Positions 50,644 through 58,969 of a DNA stretch of 64,000 nt are shown here, one piece after another. The notes beneath the pieces were generated by a model. That model saw only the letters and a program-made list of their open reading frames with translations, made no database searches and was not told the origin of the DNA. The position numbers and the translations under genes were made by a program. Positions within the stretch are counted from its first letter, which is position 1. Each line of letters opens with the position of its first letter. Source of the DNA: BP-191 sp035940575 (lineage in GTDB: Bacteria > Actinomycetota > Actinomycetes > BP-191); contig DASZER010000043.1 in assembly GCA_035940575.1 (NCBI GenBank), positions 186,001 through 250,000 of the forward strand, written 5' to 3'.

Positions 50644-51759
50644 TCAGGCGACGAGGCCGAGGCGGCGCAGCTCGACCGTGAGGTCGTGCGGCGACGTCGA
50701 CGCGGCCATCGCGGCCTCCAGCGTGATGACGCCGTCGCGGATCAGCGACACGAGGTGCTGGTCGAACGTCTGCATGCCGTAGTACGCGCCCTCGCTCACG
50801 AGCGTGGGGATCGTCGACGTCTTGTCGGGGTCGGCGATCGCGTCGGCGATGCGGCCCGTGTTGATCGCGATCTCCATCGCGACGCAACGGCCCTCGCCGT
50901 CGGCGCGCGGCACGAGCCGCTGGCAGACGATGCCGCGCAGCGACGCGGCGAGCGACAGCCGGATCTGCTTCTGCTCGTGCGGCGGGAAGAAGTCGATGAC
51001 GCGGTTGATGGTCTCCGCGGCGTCGGTCGTGTGCAGCGTCGACATGACGAAGTGGCCGGTCTCGGCGGCGGCCAGCGCGGCCTTCACCGTCTCCGGGTCG
51101 CGCATCTCGCCGACGAGGATGACGTCGGGGTCCTGGCGCATCGCGGCGCGCATCGCGGTCGAGAAGTCGTCGGTGTCGACGCGCACCTCGCGCTGGTTGA
51201 TCATCGCCATCTTGTCGAAGTGCAGGACCTCGATCGGGTCCTCGATCGTGACGCAGTGGACCTCGCGGCTCTCGTTGATGTGGTCGATCATGCCGGCGAG
51301 CGTCGTCGTCTTGCCCGAGCCCGTGGGGCCGGTGACGAGGACCAGGCCGCGCGGCTCGAGCGCCAGCGACGCGAGCACGGGCGGCAGGCCGAGGTCCGAC
51401 AGCGGGATCGCGCCGACCGACACGCGCCTGAACACCAGGCCGGCCGAGCCGCGCGAGCGGAACGCGTTGACGCGGAAGCGGCCCACGCCGGGGAGCGAGT
51501 ACGCGAAGTCGGCCTCGTTCTTCTTGCGGAACTCGTCCACGAGGTCGGAGCGCAGCACCTCGGCGACCATCGTCTCGGTGTCCGCGGCGGTGAGGTCGCG
51601 CGTCTGGAGCTTGCGCAGCCGCCCGTCGATGCGCACGCGAGGGGGCGAGCCGACCTTGCAGTGCAGGTCGGAGCCGCCGCACTCGACGAGCGCCCGAAGG
51701 AAGGGCTCGATGGTGTTGGGCACGTTCGCTCCCGCCGGTCCGACGCGTTTCTCTTCCAC
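50644..51759 (-). CDS. pilT: PilT-type pilus retraction ATPase
   Basis: 371 residues. N-terminal CGGSDLHCKVGSPPRVRIDG, Walker A VTGPTGSGKTTTLAGMIDHI, Asp box CVTIEDPIEVLH, Walker B DPDVILVGEMRDPETVKAAL and His box FVMSTLHTTDAAETINRVID are intact, so an active hexameric ATPase is expected. No other type IV pilus genes (pilB, pilC, pilin, pilM-Q) lie within this window. GTG start. Confidence 0.92.
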   Translation of the reverse strand: MEEKRVGPAGANVPNTIEPFLRALVECGGSDLHCKVGSPPRVRIDGRLRKLQTRDLTAADTETMVAEVLRSDLVDEFRKKNEADFAYSLPGVGRFRVNAFRSRGSAGLVFRRVSVGAIPLSDLGLPPVLASLALEPRGLVLVTGPTGSGKTTTLAGMIDHINESREVHCVTIEDPIEVLHFDKMAMINQREVRVDTDDFSTAMRAAMRQDPDVILVGEMRDPETVKAALAAAETGHFVMSTLHTTDAAETINRVIDFFPPHEQKQIRLSLAASLRGIVCQRLVPRADGEGRCVAMEIAINTGRIADAIADPDKTSTIPTLVSEGAYYGMQTFDQHLVSLIRDGVITLEAAMAASTSPHDLTVELRRLGLVA

Positions 51760-51849
51760 GGTCAGATCGGCGCGGGAGCCACGTGCCTTGACCCTTCCGG
51801 GCGGATTTTCGCGCCCGTTCGGGCTACTCCCGCGGCCAGGCCGCCCGCG

Positions 51850-52065
51850 TCACTCGACGACGGCGATGACGTCGCCCTCCTGGACGACGTCGCCCTCGTT
51901 CACCTTGAGCTCCTTGACGGTGCCCCCCGACTCGGTGATCACCGGGATCTCCATCTTCATGGACTCCAGGATCACGAGCGTGTCGCCCTCGGCCACCTCG
52001 TCGCCCTCGGCGACGACGACCTTCCAGACGTTCGCGACCATCTCGGCCAGGACTTCCTCAGCCAC
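51850..52065 (-). CDS. Biotin carboxyl carrier protein (71 aa)
   Basis: Short biotinyl-domain protein. ILESMKMEIPVITESGGTVK holds the ESMKM motif with Lys37 as the biotin site; GDEVAEGDTLV and GDVVQEGDVIAVVE are the flanking hairpins. GTG with TAGGAGCGG upstream. It probably serves the biotin carboxylase encoded at the head of the same gene cluster. Single-domain length is normal for actinobacterial stand-alone BCCP. Confidence 0.9.
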   Translation of the reverse strand: MAEEVLAEMVANVWKVVVAEGDEVAEGDTLVILESMKMEIPVITESGGTVKELKVNEGDVVQEGDVIAVVE

Positions 52066-52096
52066 ACCCGCTCCTACGCTCGGCGACGCGCCGACC

Positions 52097-52591
52097 CTAT
52101 CGCCACGGCAGCCGTACCGGGGCGCCGGGCGTACGCCCCGCGGCCACATCGCGGAGGAACGGCGCCAGGCCGCGCGGCACGACGTACGCGTCGCTCGCCG
52201 CCAGCTCCTCGACCGTCCACCAGCGGTGGCCGATGAGGCTCTCGCGCTCGCCGTCCTCGTGGCCCTCGGTCGACACGACCAGGTCGTCGACGCGCAGCAG
52301 GAAGAAGTCGTCGCGGAACGTCCCCGTGCCGGCCGGGAGCCGCGCCTCGCCCTCCGCCCACGCGACCCGCTCGCCGAGGTCCTCCGGCGCCACGCGCAGC
52401 CCGGTCTCCTCGAACAGCTCGCGCGCCGCCGCCTCCGCGAGCGACTCGCCGGGCTCGATGCCGCCGCCGGGCGTGAACCACCCGTCGACCCACCCCCGCT
52501 CGCCTGCGTGCCACCGGGCGTGCCACAGCAGCACCCGCCCCGCACGGTCCACGACGACCACGCGCGCGGACCGGCGCACGTACGCGGTCAC
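52097..52591 (-). CDS. NUDIX hydrolase
   Basis: 164 residues. The Nudix box is GGGIEPGESLAEAAARELFE followed by ETGL (about residues 41-64), fully intact (G-x5-E-x7-REUxEExGU). Substrate is a nucleoside diphosphate derivative, not predictable. GTG overlaps the enoyl-CoA hydratase stop (GTGA), so it is in the carboxylase operon. Confidence 0.87.
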   Translation of the reverse strand: MTAYVRRSARVVVVDRAGRVLLWHARWHAGERGWVDGWFTPGGGIEPGESLAEAAARELFEETGLRVAPEDLGERVAWAEGEARLPAGTGTFRDDFFLLRVDDLVVSTEGHEDGERESLIGHRWWTVEELAASDAYVVPRGLAPFLRDVAAGRTPGAPVRLPWR

Positions 52592-53361
52592 CGGCCGGTG
52601 AACGTCGGCGGCCTCTTCTGGAAGAACGCCGTCACGCCCTCCACGGCGTCGTGCGACTGCGTCAGCAACGACAGCTCCGCCTGCATCGCCTCCAACGCGC
52701 GCTCGATCGCGAGGTCCTCGGCGGCGTAGTACGCGGCCTTGCCGCGCCGCAGCACGAGCGGGCTCTTGGCCGCGATCCCCTCGCAGACCTCGCGCACCGC
52801 GTCGTCCAGCGCGGCCGCCGCCACGACGCGCGAGTAGAGGCCCCAGTCGTACGCCGTCGCCGCGTCGACGCGACGGCCCGTCAGCATCAGGTCCATCGCG
52901 CGCTTCGGCGAGACGTGCCGCGCGACCATCGCGCCGACCATGAACGGCCAGAGGCCGATGCTCACCTCGGGCAGGCCGAGCTCGGCGTGGTCGGCGGCGA
53001 CGACGACGTCGCAGCCGAGCGCGACGCCGACGCCGCCGGCGAGGCAGAGGCCGTTGACGCGCGCGACGACGGGTCGCGGGCACGCGCGCATCGCGAGGAT
53101 CAGCTCGCGCAGCCCGCCGCGCGCCTCGTGCTGCTCGAGGCCCGTCGCGTCGGGCGCGGTCGCGGCGAGGTCGGCGCCCGCGCAGAACGCCCTCTCCCCC
53201 GCGCCGGTCACGACGACGGCGCGCACGTCGTCGCCGAGCGCGGTCTCGCGGACACCGCGCAGCAGCGCGTCGATGACCTCGGTCGACAGAGCGTTGCGCC
53301 GCTCCTCGCGGTCGATCGTCAGCGTGAGGACGCCGCCCGCGACCTCCTCACGCACGCTCAC
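52588..53361 (-). CDS. Enoyl-CoA hydratase/isomerase family protein
   Basis: 257-residue crotonase. AFCAGADLAATAPDATGLEQ is the first oxyanion-hole strand, VARVNGLCLAGGVGVALGCD the second, and AELGLPEVSIGLWPFMVGAM the active-site helix with one of the catalytic Glu positions (LPEVSIG). It hydrates enoyl-CoA in fatty-acid or amino-acid breakdown. GTGA overlaps with the genes on both sides show a tight operon. Confidence 0.9.
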   Translation of the reverse strand: MSVREEVAGGVLTLTIDREERRNALSTEVIDALLRGVRETALGDDVRAVVVTGAGERAFCAGADLAATAPDATGLEQHEARGGLRELILAMRACPRPVVARVNGLCLAGGVGVALGCDVVVAADHAELGLPEVSIGLWPFMVGAMVARHVSPKRAMDLMLTGRRVDAATAYDWGLYSRVVAAAALDDAVREVCEGIAAKSPLVLRRGKAAYYAAEDLAIERALEAMQAELSLLTQSHDAVEGVTAFFQKRPPTFTGR

Positions 53362-54701
53362 CGCTTCGCCCGCATCCGGTCGATGATCCCCGTGTCGTAG
53401 TCGCCGGAGACGAACTCGTCGTACGCCAGCAGCTCGGCGTGGAACGGCAGGTTGTGCTTCGGCCCCTCCACCACGAACGACGCCACCGCCTCGCGCGCGC
53501 GCTCGATCGCCTCGGGCCGCGTGGGCGCCCAGACGCAGAGCTTCGCGAGCAGCGGGTCGTAGTACGGCGTCACGGTGTCGCCGGGGCCGTAGCCGGAGTC
53601 GACGCGCACGCCCTCGCCGCCCGGCTCCTGCCAGGCCGTGATCTCGCCGGGCCCGGGGAGGAAGCGCACCGGGTCCTCGGCGTAGACGCGCAGCTCGATC
53701 GCGTGGCCGTCGCGCTCGACCGAGGTGAACGACACGTCCTCGCCGCTGGCGATGCGGAGCTGCTCCGCGACGATGTCGATGCCGGTCGTCAGCTCGGTGA
53801 TCGGGTGCTCGACCTGCAGGCGGGTGTTCATCTCCAGGAACACGAACTCCTCGCCGCTCACGAGGCACTCGACCGTGCCGGCGTTGCGGTAGCCGATGGC
53901 CTCGCCCGCGCGGACGGCGGCGGCGAACATCCGCTGCCGCAGGTCCTCGGAGACGCCCGGCGACGGCGTCTCCTCCGCGACCTTCTGGTGGCGGCGCTGC
54001 ACCGAGCAGTCGCGCTCGCCGAGGGCGACGACGGTGCCGTCGTTGAGGCCGAGGATCTGGATCTCGACGTGCCTGGCGCGCGCGAGGTATCGCTCGAGCA
54101 GGATCGCCGGCGAGCCGAAGAACCGCTCCGCGCGGGTGCGCGCCGTCTCGAACGCCTTGCGCAGCGCGGCCTCGTCCTCGGCCAGGCCCATGCCGATGCC
54201 GCCGCCGCCCGCCGACGCCTTGACCATCAGCGGGTAGCCGATGCCCTCCGCGAGCGCGACGGCCTCCCCGACGTCGGCGACAGGCTCGCGCGTGCCGCCC
54301 GCGACGGGCACGCCGGCCTTCTCCATGAGGTTGCGCGCGTTGATCTTGTCGCCCATCGCGTCGATCGCCTCGGCCGAGGGGCCGATCCAGACCAGGCCCG
54401 CGTCGACGACCTGCTGGGCGAACGCGGCGTTCTCGGCCAGGAAGCCGTAGCCCGGGTGGATCGCCTGCGCGCCGGTCTGCCGCGCCGCCTCGATCACCTT
54501 GACGGCGTCGAGGTACGACTCGGCCGCGGGCGCGGGGCCGAGCAGCACCGCCTCGTCCGCCTCGCGGACGTGCAACGCCTTGGCGTCGGCCTCGGAGTGG
54601 ACCGCCACGGCCTTGACGCCGAGCGCCTGCGCGCTGCGGATGACGCGACGCGCGATCTCGCCGCGGTTGGCTACCAGGATCGTCTCGAACACGTCGGGCA
54701 C
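53358..54701 (-). CDS. Acyl-CoA carboxylase biotin carboxylase subunit
   Basis: 447 residues, the usual stand-alone length. ILVANRGEIARRVIRSAQAL opens the fold; ATP-grasp motifs are VKASAGGGGIGMGLAEDEAA, ILLERYLARARHVEIQILGL, FLEMNTRLQVEHPITELTTG and EDPVRFLPGPGEI. It carboxylates BCCP using ATP and bicarbonate; the small BCCP gene at 51850 is the likely partner. No carboxyltransferase gene is in the window, so acetyl- versus propionyl- or methylcrotonyl-CoA specificity is open. GTG 54692 is an alternative start. Confidence 0.92.
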   Translation of the reverse strand: MPDVFETILVANRGEIARRVIRSAQALGVKAVAVHSEADAKALHVREADEAVLLGPAPAAESYLDAVKVIEAARQTGAQAIHPGYGFLAENAAFAQQVVDAGLVWIGPSAEAIDAMGDKINARNLMEKAGVPVAGGTREPVADVGEAVALAEGIGYPLMVKASAGGGGIGMGLAEDEAALRKAFETARTRAERFFGSPAILLERYLARARHVEIQILGLNDGTVVALGERDCSVQRRHQKVAEETPSPGVSEDLRQRMFAAAVRAGEAIGYRNAGTVECLVSGEEFVFLEMNTRLQVEHPITELTTGIDIVAEQLRIASGEDVSFTSVERDGHAIELRVYAEDPVRFLPGPGEITAWQEPGGEGVRVDSGYGPGDTVTPYYDPLLAKLCVWAPTRPEAIERAREAVASFVVEGPKHNLPFHAELLAYDEFVSGDYDTGIIDRMRAKR

Positions 54702-54743
54702 ACTACGACATGCCCGCCGCCGCCGACCCCGAGGAGAGGCCCG

Positions 54744-55343
54744 TTGACGGTCATCCTCGTCGTCATCGTGGTCGCGCTGGCCGTCGGCGTCGTGCGCGGC
54801 GGCACCATGGCGAACCTCGCGCAGCTCGACCTCGCGTCGTGGCCGCTGGTGTTCGTCGCGCTGCTCGTGCAGGCCGTGGGGGCGTTCGCCGCGACGATCG
54901 GCATGCCCGCCGCGAGCACCTGGTACGTCGTCGGGATGGTCGGCAGCGCGGCGCTCGTCACGGTGTTCGTGGCGCGCAACCGCGCGCTGCCGGGCATGGT
55001 GCTCGTGGCGCTCGGCTTCGTCCTCAACGCGCTCGTCGTCGCGGCCAACGGCGCCATGCCCGTCTCGCAGGAGGCCGCCGACCGCATCGGCCTCAGCACC
55101 GTCGGCCTCTACCGCAACGTCGACGCCAAGCACGAGCTAGCCGACTCCTCGACGCGGCTGCGCCCGCTCGCCGACGTGATCCCCGTGCCGTTGCCGGGGC
55201 CGCTGCGCTGGGGCAGCAACGTCGTCAGCGCCGGCGACGTCGTGCTCGCCGCCGGCATCGGGGTCCTCGTCGTCAACGGCATGCTCGCCGTCCGCACCCG
55301 CACCGCGCCGAGGCACGTGCGCGCGCCGCGCGAGCACGCCTGA
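54744..55343 (+). CDS. DUF5317 membrane protein
   Basis: 199 residues with four or five helices. VVRGGTMANLAQLDLASWPL and VFVARNRALPGMVLVALGFV then LNALVVAANGAMPVSQEA are DUF5317-like signatures. TTG start with GAGGAGAGG upstream. Function unknown. Its stop overlaps the next ATG (TGATG). Confidence 0.78.
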   Translation: MTVILVVIVVALAVGVVRGGTMANLAQLDLASWPLVFVALLVQAVGAFAATIGMPAASTWYVVGMVGSAALVTVFVARNRALPGMVLVALGFVLNALVVAANGAMPVSQEAADRIGLSTVGLYRNVDAKHELADSSTRLRPLADVIPVPLPGPLRWGSNVVSAGDVVLAAGIGVLVVNGMLAVRTRTAPRHVRAPREHA

Positions 55344-56896
55344 TGCTCGCCGCGCTCGCCGCCGGCGTGGTGACGTACCTCGCCGTCGTGGCAGGACCGC
55401 CGCCCGCGTCCACCGACGTCGCGGCCGTCGTCATGCCCACCTGCGCCGCCGACGTGTGGCTCACGCTCGGCGCGGGCGAGAAGGCGACCGTGCCCTCGTG
55501 CACCGCGCCCGCCGTCACGGCGTCGGGCCGCGGCGCGGTGGTCGAGGGGTGGGAGGCGCTGCGGCGGCGCAACGACGGCGCCCCGCTCGGCGCGCTCGTC
55601 GAGGCGTTGCGACGCGAGGGCGACTGCGTCGGCGCCGACGGCCCGCTCGCCGCGCTCGCCGCCGCCGACGCGACGGGCCGCGTCGCCGAGTACCGCGCCG
55701 CCGCGCCGACGTGCGCCGTGCAGCTCGTCGAGACCGTGCCCTCCGCGACAACGGCGACCGTGCTGGCGCTGCGCGTCCCCCGGCGCCTCCACCTCGGCGC
55801 GCTCGTCACGGAGACCGTGCGGCCGCTGACGTACCGGGGCACGCCGAAGCGCCCCGGCCTCCTCACGCTGCCCGACGTCACGCGGCTGCTCGCGCCGGTC
55901 GGCGTCGGCGTGAGGCCGTACGGCACCGACGGCGGCGACCCCGCCGACCTCGACCGCCTCGCGAACGCCCGCCAGCGCTGGAACGGCTTCTTCGTCGCGG
56001 GCCTCATCTCGTTCCCGCTGCTGCTGCTCATCGCGCTCTGGGCGCGCCGCGCGGTGCCGTCGTGGCTCGGCGTCGCCGTCGCGTCGTACGCGCCCGCGGG
56101 CTTCGTCGTGGGCGTGCTGCCCTGGTGGCGGTGGGGTCCCCTCGGCGCGGCGCTCGCGCTGCTCGCGGTCGCGCTCGCGCTGACCGGGCTGGCGTACGTC
56201 CTCGCCCGGCGCGCGCCCGAGCTCGGTCTCTGCGCGGTCGTGGCGGCGGCGTTCGGCGTCGACCTGCTGGGCGGCCAGGCCATGCAGCGCAACGGCCTCG
56301 CGTCGTACTCGATGCTGACCGGCGGCCGCTTCTACGGCCTCGGCAACCTCGGCTTCGCCGTCCTCGCGACGGCCGTCGTCGTGCTCGCCGGGTCGAGGCG
56401 CGACCCGCGCGCGTGGCTCGCCGCCCTCGTCCCGCTGGCGCTGCTCGACGCGACCGTCGGCTACGACTTCGGCGGCGTCGTCGCGGTCGCGGCGGCCGGC
56501 GCGGCGGCGTTCACCCGGCGGCTGCGCGCGGTGCTCGTCGCCGCCGTGCTCGGTCTCGTCGCGGCGCTCGGCGTGGCGTACGCGGACTCGCTACGCCACG
56601 AGCCGACGCACCTGGGGCGGCTGTTCACCGACGGCGACGCGGCCGCGACGATCGCGCGCAAGGGCGGGTCGGCGCTGCACACCGTCTACGCCACCGCGTG
56701 GCCGCTGCTCGTCGTCGGCTGCGCCGTCGGCGCGTGGTACCTGCTGCGCGACCGCCGCGAGCTGCACGACAGCGCGCGCGTCGTGGCCGTGCTGCTCGTC
56801 GTCGGCTCCGCCGTCAACGACTCCGGCATCGTCGTCGCGGGCGGCGGGCTCGCGCTCGCGACGCCGCTGCTCGTGTCGTACGCGAGGCGCGCGTGA
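55343..56896 (+). CDS. Multi-pass membrane protein with large outer domain (517 aa)
   Basis: One N-terminal helix, an extracytoplasmic domain of about 180 residues with several cysteines (PTCAADVW, PSCTAPAV, GDCVGADG, PTCAVQLV), then eight to ten helices from about residue 210 (FFVAGLISFPLLLLIALWAR onward). SYSMLTGGRFYGLGNLGFAV and VNDSGIVVAGGGLALATPLL are striking conserved-looking motifs inside the membrane part. I do not recognise a family. Coupled to the GT2 gene (GTGA), so a role in polysaccharide or lipid-linked sugar metabolism is a guess from context. Confidence 0.75.
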   Translation: MLAALAAGVVTYLAVVAGPPPASTDVAAVVMPTCAADVWLTLGAGEKATVPSCTAPAVTASGRGAVVEGWEALRRRNDGAPLGALVEALRREGDCVGADGPLAALAAADATGRVAEYRAAAPTCAVQLVETVPSATTATVLALRVPRRLHLGALVTETVRPLTYRGTPKRPGLLTLPDVTRLLAPVGVGVRPYGTDGGDPADLDRLANARQRWNGFFVAGLISFPLLLLIALWARRAVPSWLGVAVASYAPAGFVVGVLPWWRWGPLGAALALLAVALALTGLAYVLARRAPELGLCAVVAAAFGVDLLGGQAMQRNGLASYSMLTGGRFYGLGNLGFAVLATAVVVLAGSRRDPRAWLAALVPLALLDATVGYDFGGVVAVAAAGAAAFTRRLRAVLVAAVLGLVAALGVAYADSLRHEPTHLGRLFTDGDAAATIARKGGSALHTVYATAWPLLVVGCAVGAWYLLRDRRELHDSARVVAVLLVVGSAVNDSGIVVAGGGLALATPLLVSYARRA

Positions 56897-57531
56897 TCGT
56901 CGTTCCCGCCAAGGACGAGGCCGCGCGCATCGGCGCGACGGTCGCCGCCGCGCTGACCGTCGACCCGCTCGTCGTCGTCGTGGACGACGGCTCGTCCGAC
57001 GACACGTCGGCCATCGCGGAGGCGGCGGGCGCGCGGGTCGTGCGCCACGAGCGCAACCGCGGCAAGGCCGCGGCGATGGAGAGCGGCGCGGCGTACGCGC
57101 CCGACGAGCCGTACGTGCTGTTCCTCGACGCCGACCTCGGCGCGACGGCGAGCGAGGGCGCGAAGCTGCTCGACGTCGTACGCCGCGGCGAGGCCGACTG
57201 CGCGATCGCGACGCTGCCGCCGGTGCGCGGCGGCGGGCACGGCTTCGTCGTGCGCCTCGCCCGCGACGGCATCGAGGCGGCGACCGGCTGGGCGCCCGCG
57301 CAGCCGCTCTCAGGCCAGCGCGCGCTGACGCGGCGGGCGTTCCGCGCGGTGCTGCCGCTGGCCGAGGGCTTCGGCGTCGAGACCGCGATGACGATCGACC
57401 TGCTGCTGCACGGCTTCCGCGTCGTGGAGGTGCCGACCGACATCGCGCACCGCGTCACCGGGACGTCCGTGCGCGACCGGCTCCACCGCCTGCGCCAGTA
57501 CCGCGACGTGCGGAAGGCGCTGCGGCGCTAG
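56893..57531 (+). CDS. Family 2 glycosyltransferase
   Basis: 212 residues. VIVVPAKDEAARIGATVAAA, VVVVDDGSSDDTSAIAEAAG and YVLFLDADLGATASEGAKLL carry the nucleotide-binding Asp and the DxD-equivalent DAD. GVETAMTIDLLLHGFRVVEV is the acceptor-side ED region. It resembles dolichyl-phosphate mannose or glucosyl-3-phosphoglycerate synthase-like GT2 enzymes, but without membrane helices. Coupled to the preceding membrane protein. Substrate open. Confidence 0.85.
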   Translation: MIVVPAKDEAARIGATVAAALTVDPLVVVVDDGSSDDTSAIAEAAGARVVRHERNRGKAAAMESGAAYAPDEPYVLFLDADLGATASEGAKLLDVVRRGEADCAIATLPPVRGGGHGFVVRLARDGIEAATGWAPAQPLSGQRALTRRAFRAVLPLAEGFGVETAMTIDLLLHGFRVVEVPTDIAHRVTGTSVRDRLHRLRQYRDVRKALRR

Positions 57532-57701
57532 AGGTCGCCGACCGGAGGGCGGCCGTCGCGAGCGGCGTCTCGCACGGGGGCTCGCAAGGCGGACGAGGAG
57601 CCGATAGCGGCGCTATCGGTGACGAGGACAACGCGGCGAGGCGCCGTGCGAGGCGTCGCGCAGTAGGCCGTCCGCCGGTCGGCGCCTCTCAGAGGTCGCC
57701 G
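57530..57701. repeat. Long hairpin element B flanked by 11-bp direct repeats
   Basis: AGAGGTCGCCG occurs at 57530-57540 and 57691-57701. Between them, arms 57531-57554 and 57666-57690 are imperfectly complementary, further arms around 57563-57586 and 57638-57660 pair, and the apex CCGATAGC-GGC-GCTATCGG (57601-57619) is perfect. It fills the gap between convergent GT2 and HD-domain genes. The sequence differs from elements A1/A2. Confidence 0.75.
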
Positions 57702-58969
57702 GCCTTCTGCAGGACGCGCGTCAGGGCCTCGACCACGCGGGGGTCGTACTCGAACGCCATGCCCATGCGGAGCCGTTCCAGCGCGTCCCACGACGCGCGC
57801 GTGCCGCGCGCCTCGCGCGAGGCGGACACGAGGTCGTCGTAGCCGCTGCACGCCTTGACGATCCGCGCCGCCAGCGGCACGTCGGTGTCGGCGTGCTCGC
57901 GGACCTTGCGGTACGGGCTCGCCTGCGTCTCCACGATGTGCGCGACGTGGTCGAGCGTGCCGGTCGTGCGGATCACCTCGGCGCCGAGCTCGGCGATGCG
58001 GCGGCGCTCCGACGGCGCGACCGTCAAGGTCGAGCCGCGCGGGATCGGGTCGGCGAGCGAGAGCTGCCCGATGTCGTGCATCAACGCCGCGTACTCCAGG
58101 TCGAGCAGCTCCGCGTCCGTCAGGCCGAACTCCCGCCCCACCGCCACCGACAGCGTCATCGTGCGGCGCGCGTGCCCCGGCTCGACGTAGCCGCCGACCT
58201 CGGTCACGCGCGACAGCGCGCGGATCGTCTGGCGGTACGTCGTCGCGATCGACGCGAACCGCCGGAACGAGAACTGCGTCACGAGCAGCGGCACGCAGAA
58301 CACCAGCAGCGCCCACAGCCCCATCACCGACACGGACAGCGCCATGAGGATGCCGGTCGCGGCCGTGGCGACGGCGAGCGGCGCCTGCGCGGTGACCTCG
58401 TTGCGCAGGATCGGGGCGAACGGCGCCCGCTTGCGCTGCGAGTCCAGCGCCGCCGAGATGCCGAGGTCGACGGCGATGCCGACGAGCGCGGCGACGACCA
58501 TCGCGAGCAGCGGCTGGTCCTCCTGCCGCCCGACCGCGACGTCGGCGAGCATCGAGTCCGCGAGCACGAACCTGAACACCGCCGCGACCGCCGCCACCGC
58601 GAGGATGCGGCGCGCCAGGTCGGTGGTGCGGGCGTCGCGCTGCAACGCCTCGTGGATCAGCGCCGACACGCACGACGCCGCGAACACCACGGCGACCACC
58701 GCGGCGACGCCGTGCGTCGCGCGGGTGCCGTCGTCGAGGACGACGAGGAGGGCATACGACAGCGCGGCCGCGCCGCCGATCGGCGAGGCGTCGCGGTCTC
58801 CGGGGAGGTTGACGCGCAGCAGCTCGCCGACGAGGACGAGGATCGCGAACGACACCGCGACGCGTAGCTGCGGCACGCCGTCGTAGACCGCGAGCGCGAA
58901 GCCCGCGACGCCCGCGAGGAAGCCGCCGGTGAGGACGATGCGGCGCGCGGCCGAGCCCGACCTAGCCAT
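57689..58969 (-). CDS. Membrane HD-domain protein with degenerate GYP part
   Basis: 426 residues: seven or eight helices in the N-terminal 230 residues (LTGGFLAGVAGFALAVY, FAILVLVGELLRV, LWALLVFCVPLLV), then an HD domain with EPGHARRTMTLS and LMHDIGQLSLADPI (HD pair). Where the neighbour has HHERLDGRGYP this protein has ETQASPYRKV, so the GYP motif is lost. It may therefore be a regulatory rather than c-di-GMP-hydrolysing partner. Overlaps the upstream HD-GYP gene by 8 bp. Confidence 0.82.
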   Translation of the reverse strand: MARSGSAARRIVLTGGFLAGVAGFALAVYDGVPQLRVAVSFAILVLVGELLRVNLPGDRDASPIGGAAALSYALLVVLDDGTRATHGVAAVVAVVFAASCVSALIHEALQRDARTTDLARRILAVAAVAAVFRFVLADSMLADVAVGRQEDQPLLAMVVAALVGIAVDLGISAALDSQRKRAPFAPILRNEVTAQAPLAVATAATGILMALSVSVMGLWALLVFCVPLLVTQFSFRRFASIATTYRQTIRALSRVTEVGGYVEPGHARRTMTLSVAVGREFGLTDAELLDLEYAALMHDIGQLSLADPIPRGSTLTVAPSERRRIAELGAEVIRTTGTLDHVAHIVETQASPYRKVREHADTDVPLAARIVKACSGYDDLVSASREARGTRASWDALERLRMGMAFEYDPRVVEALTRVLQKAGDL

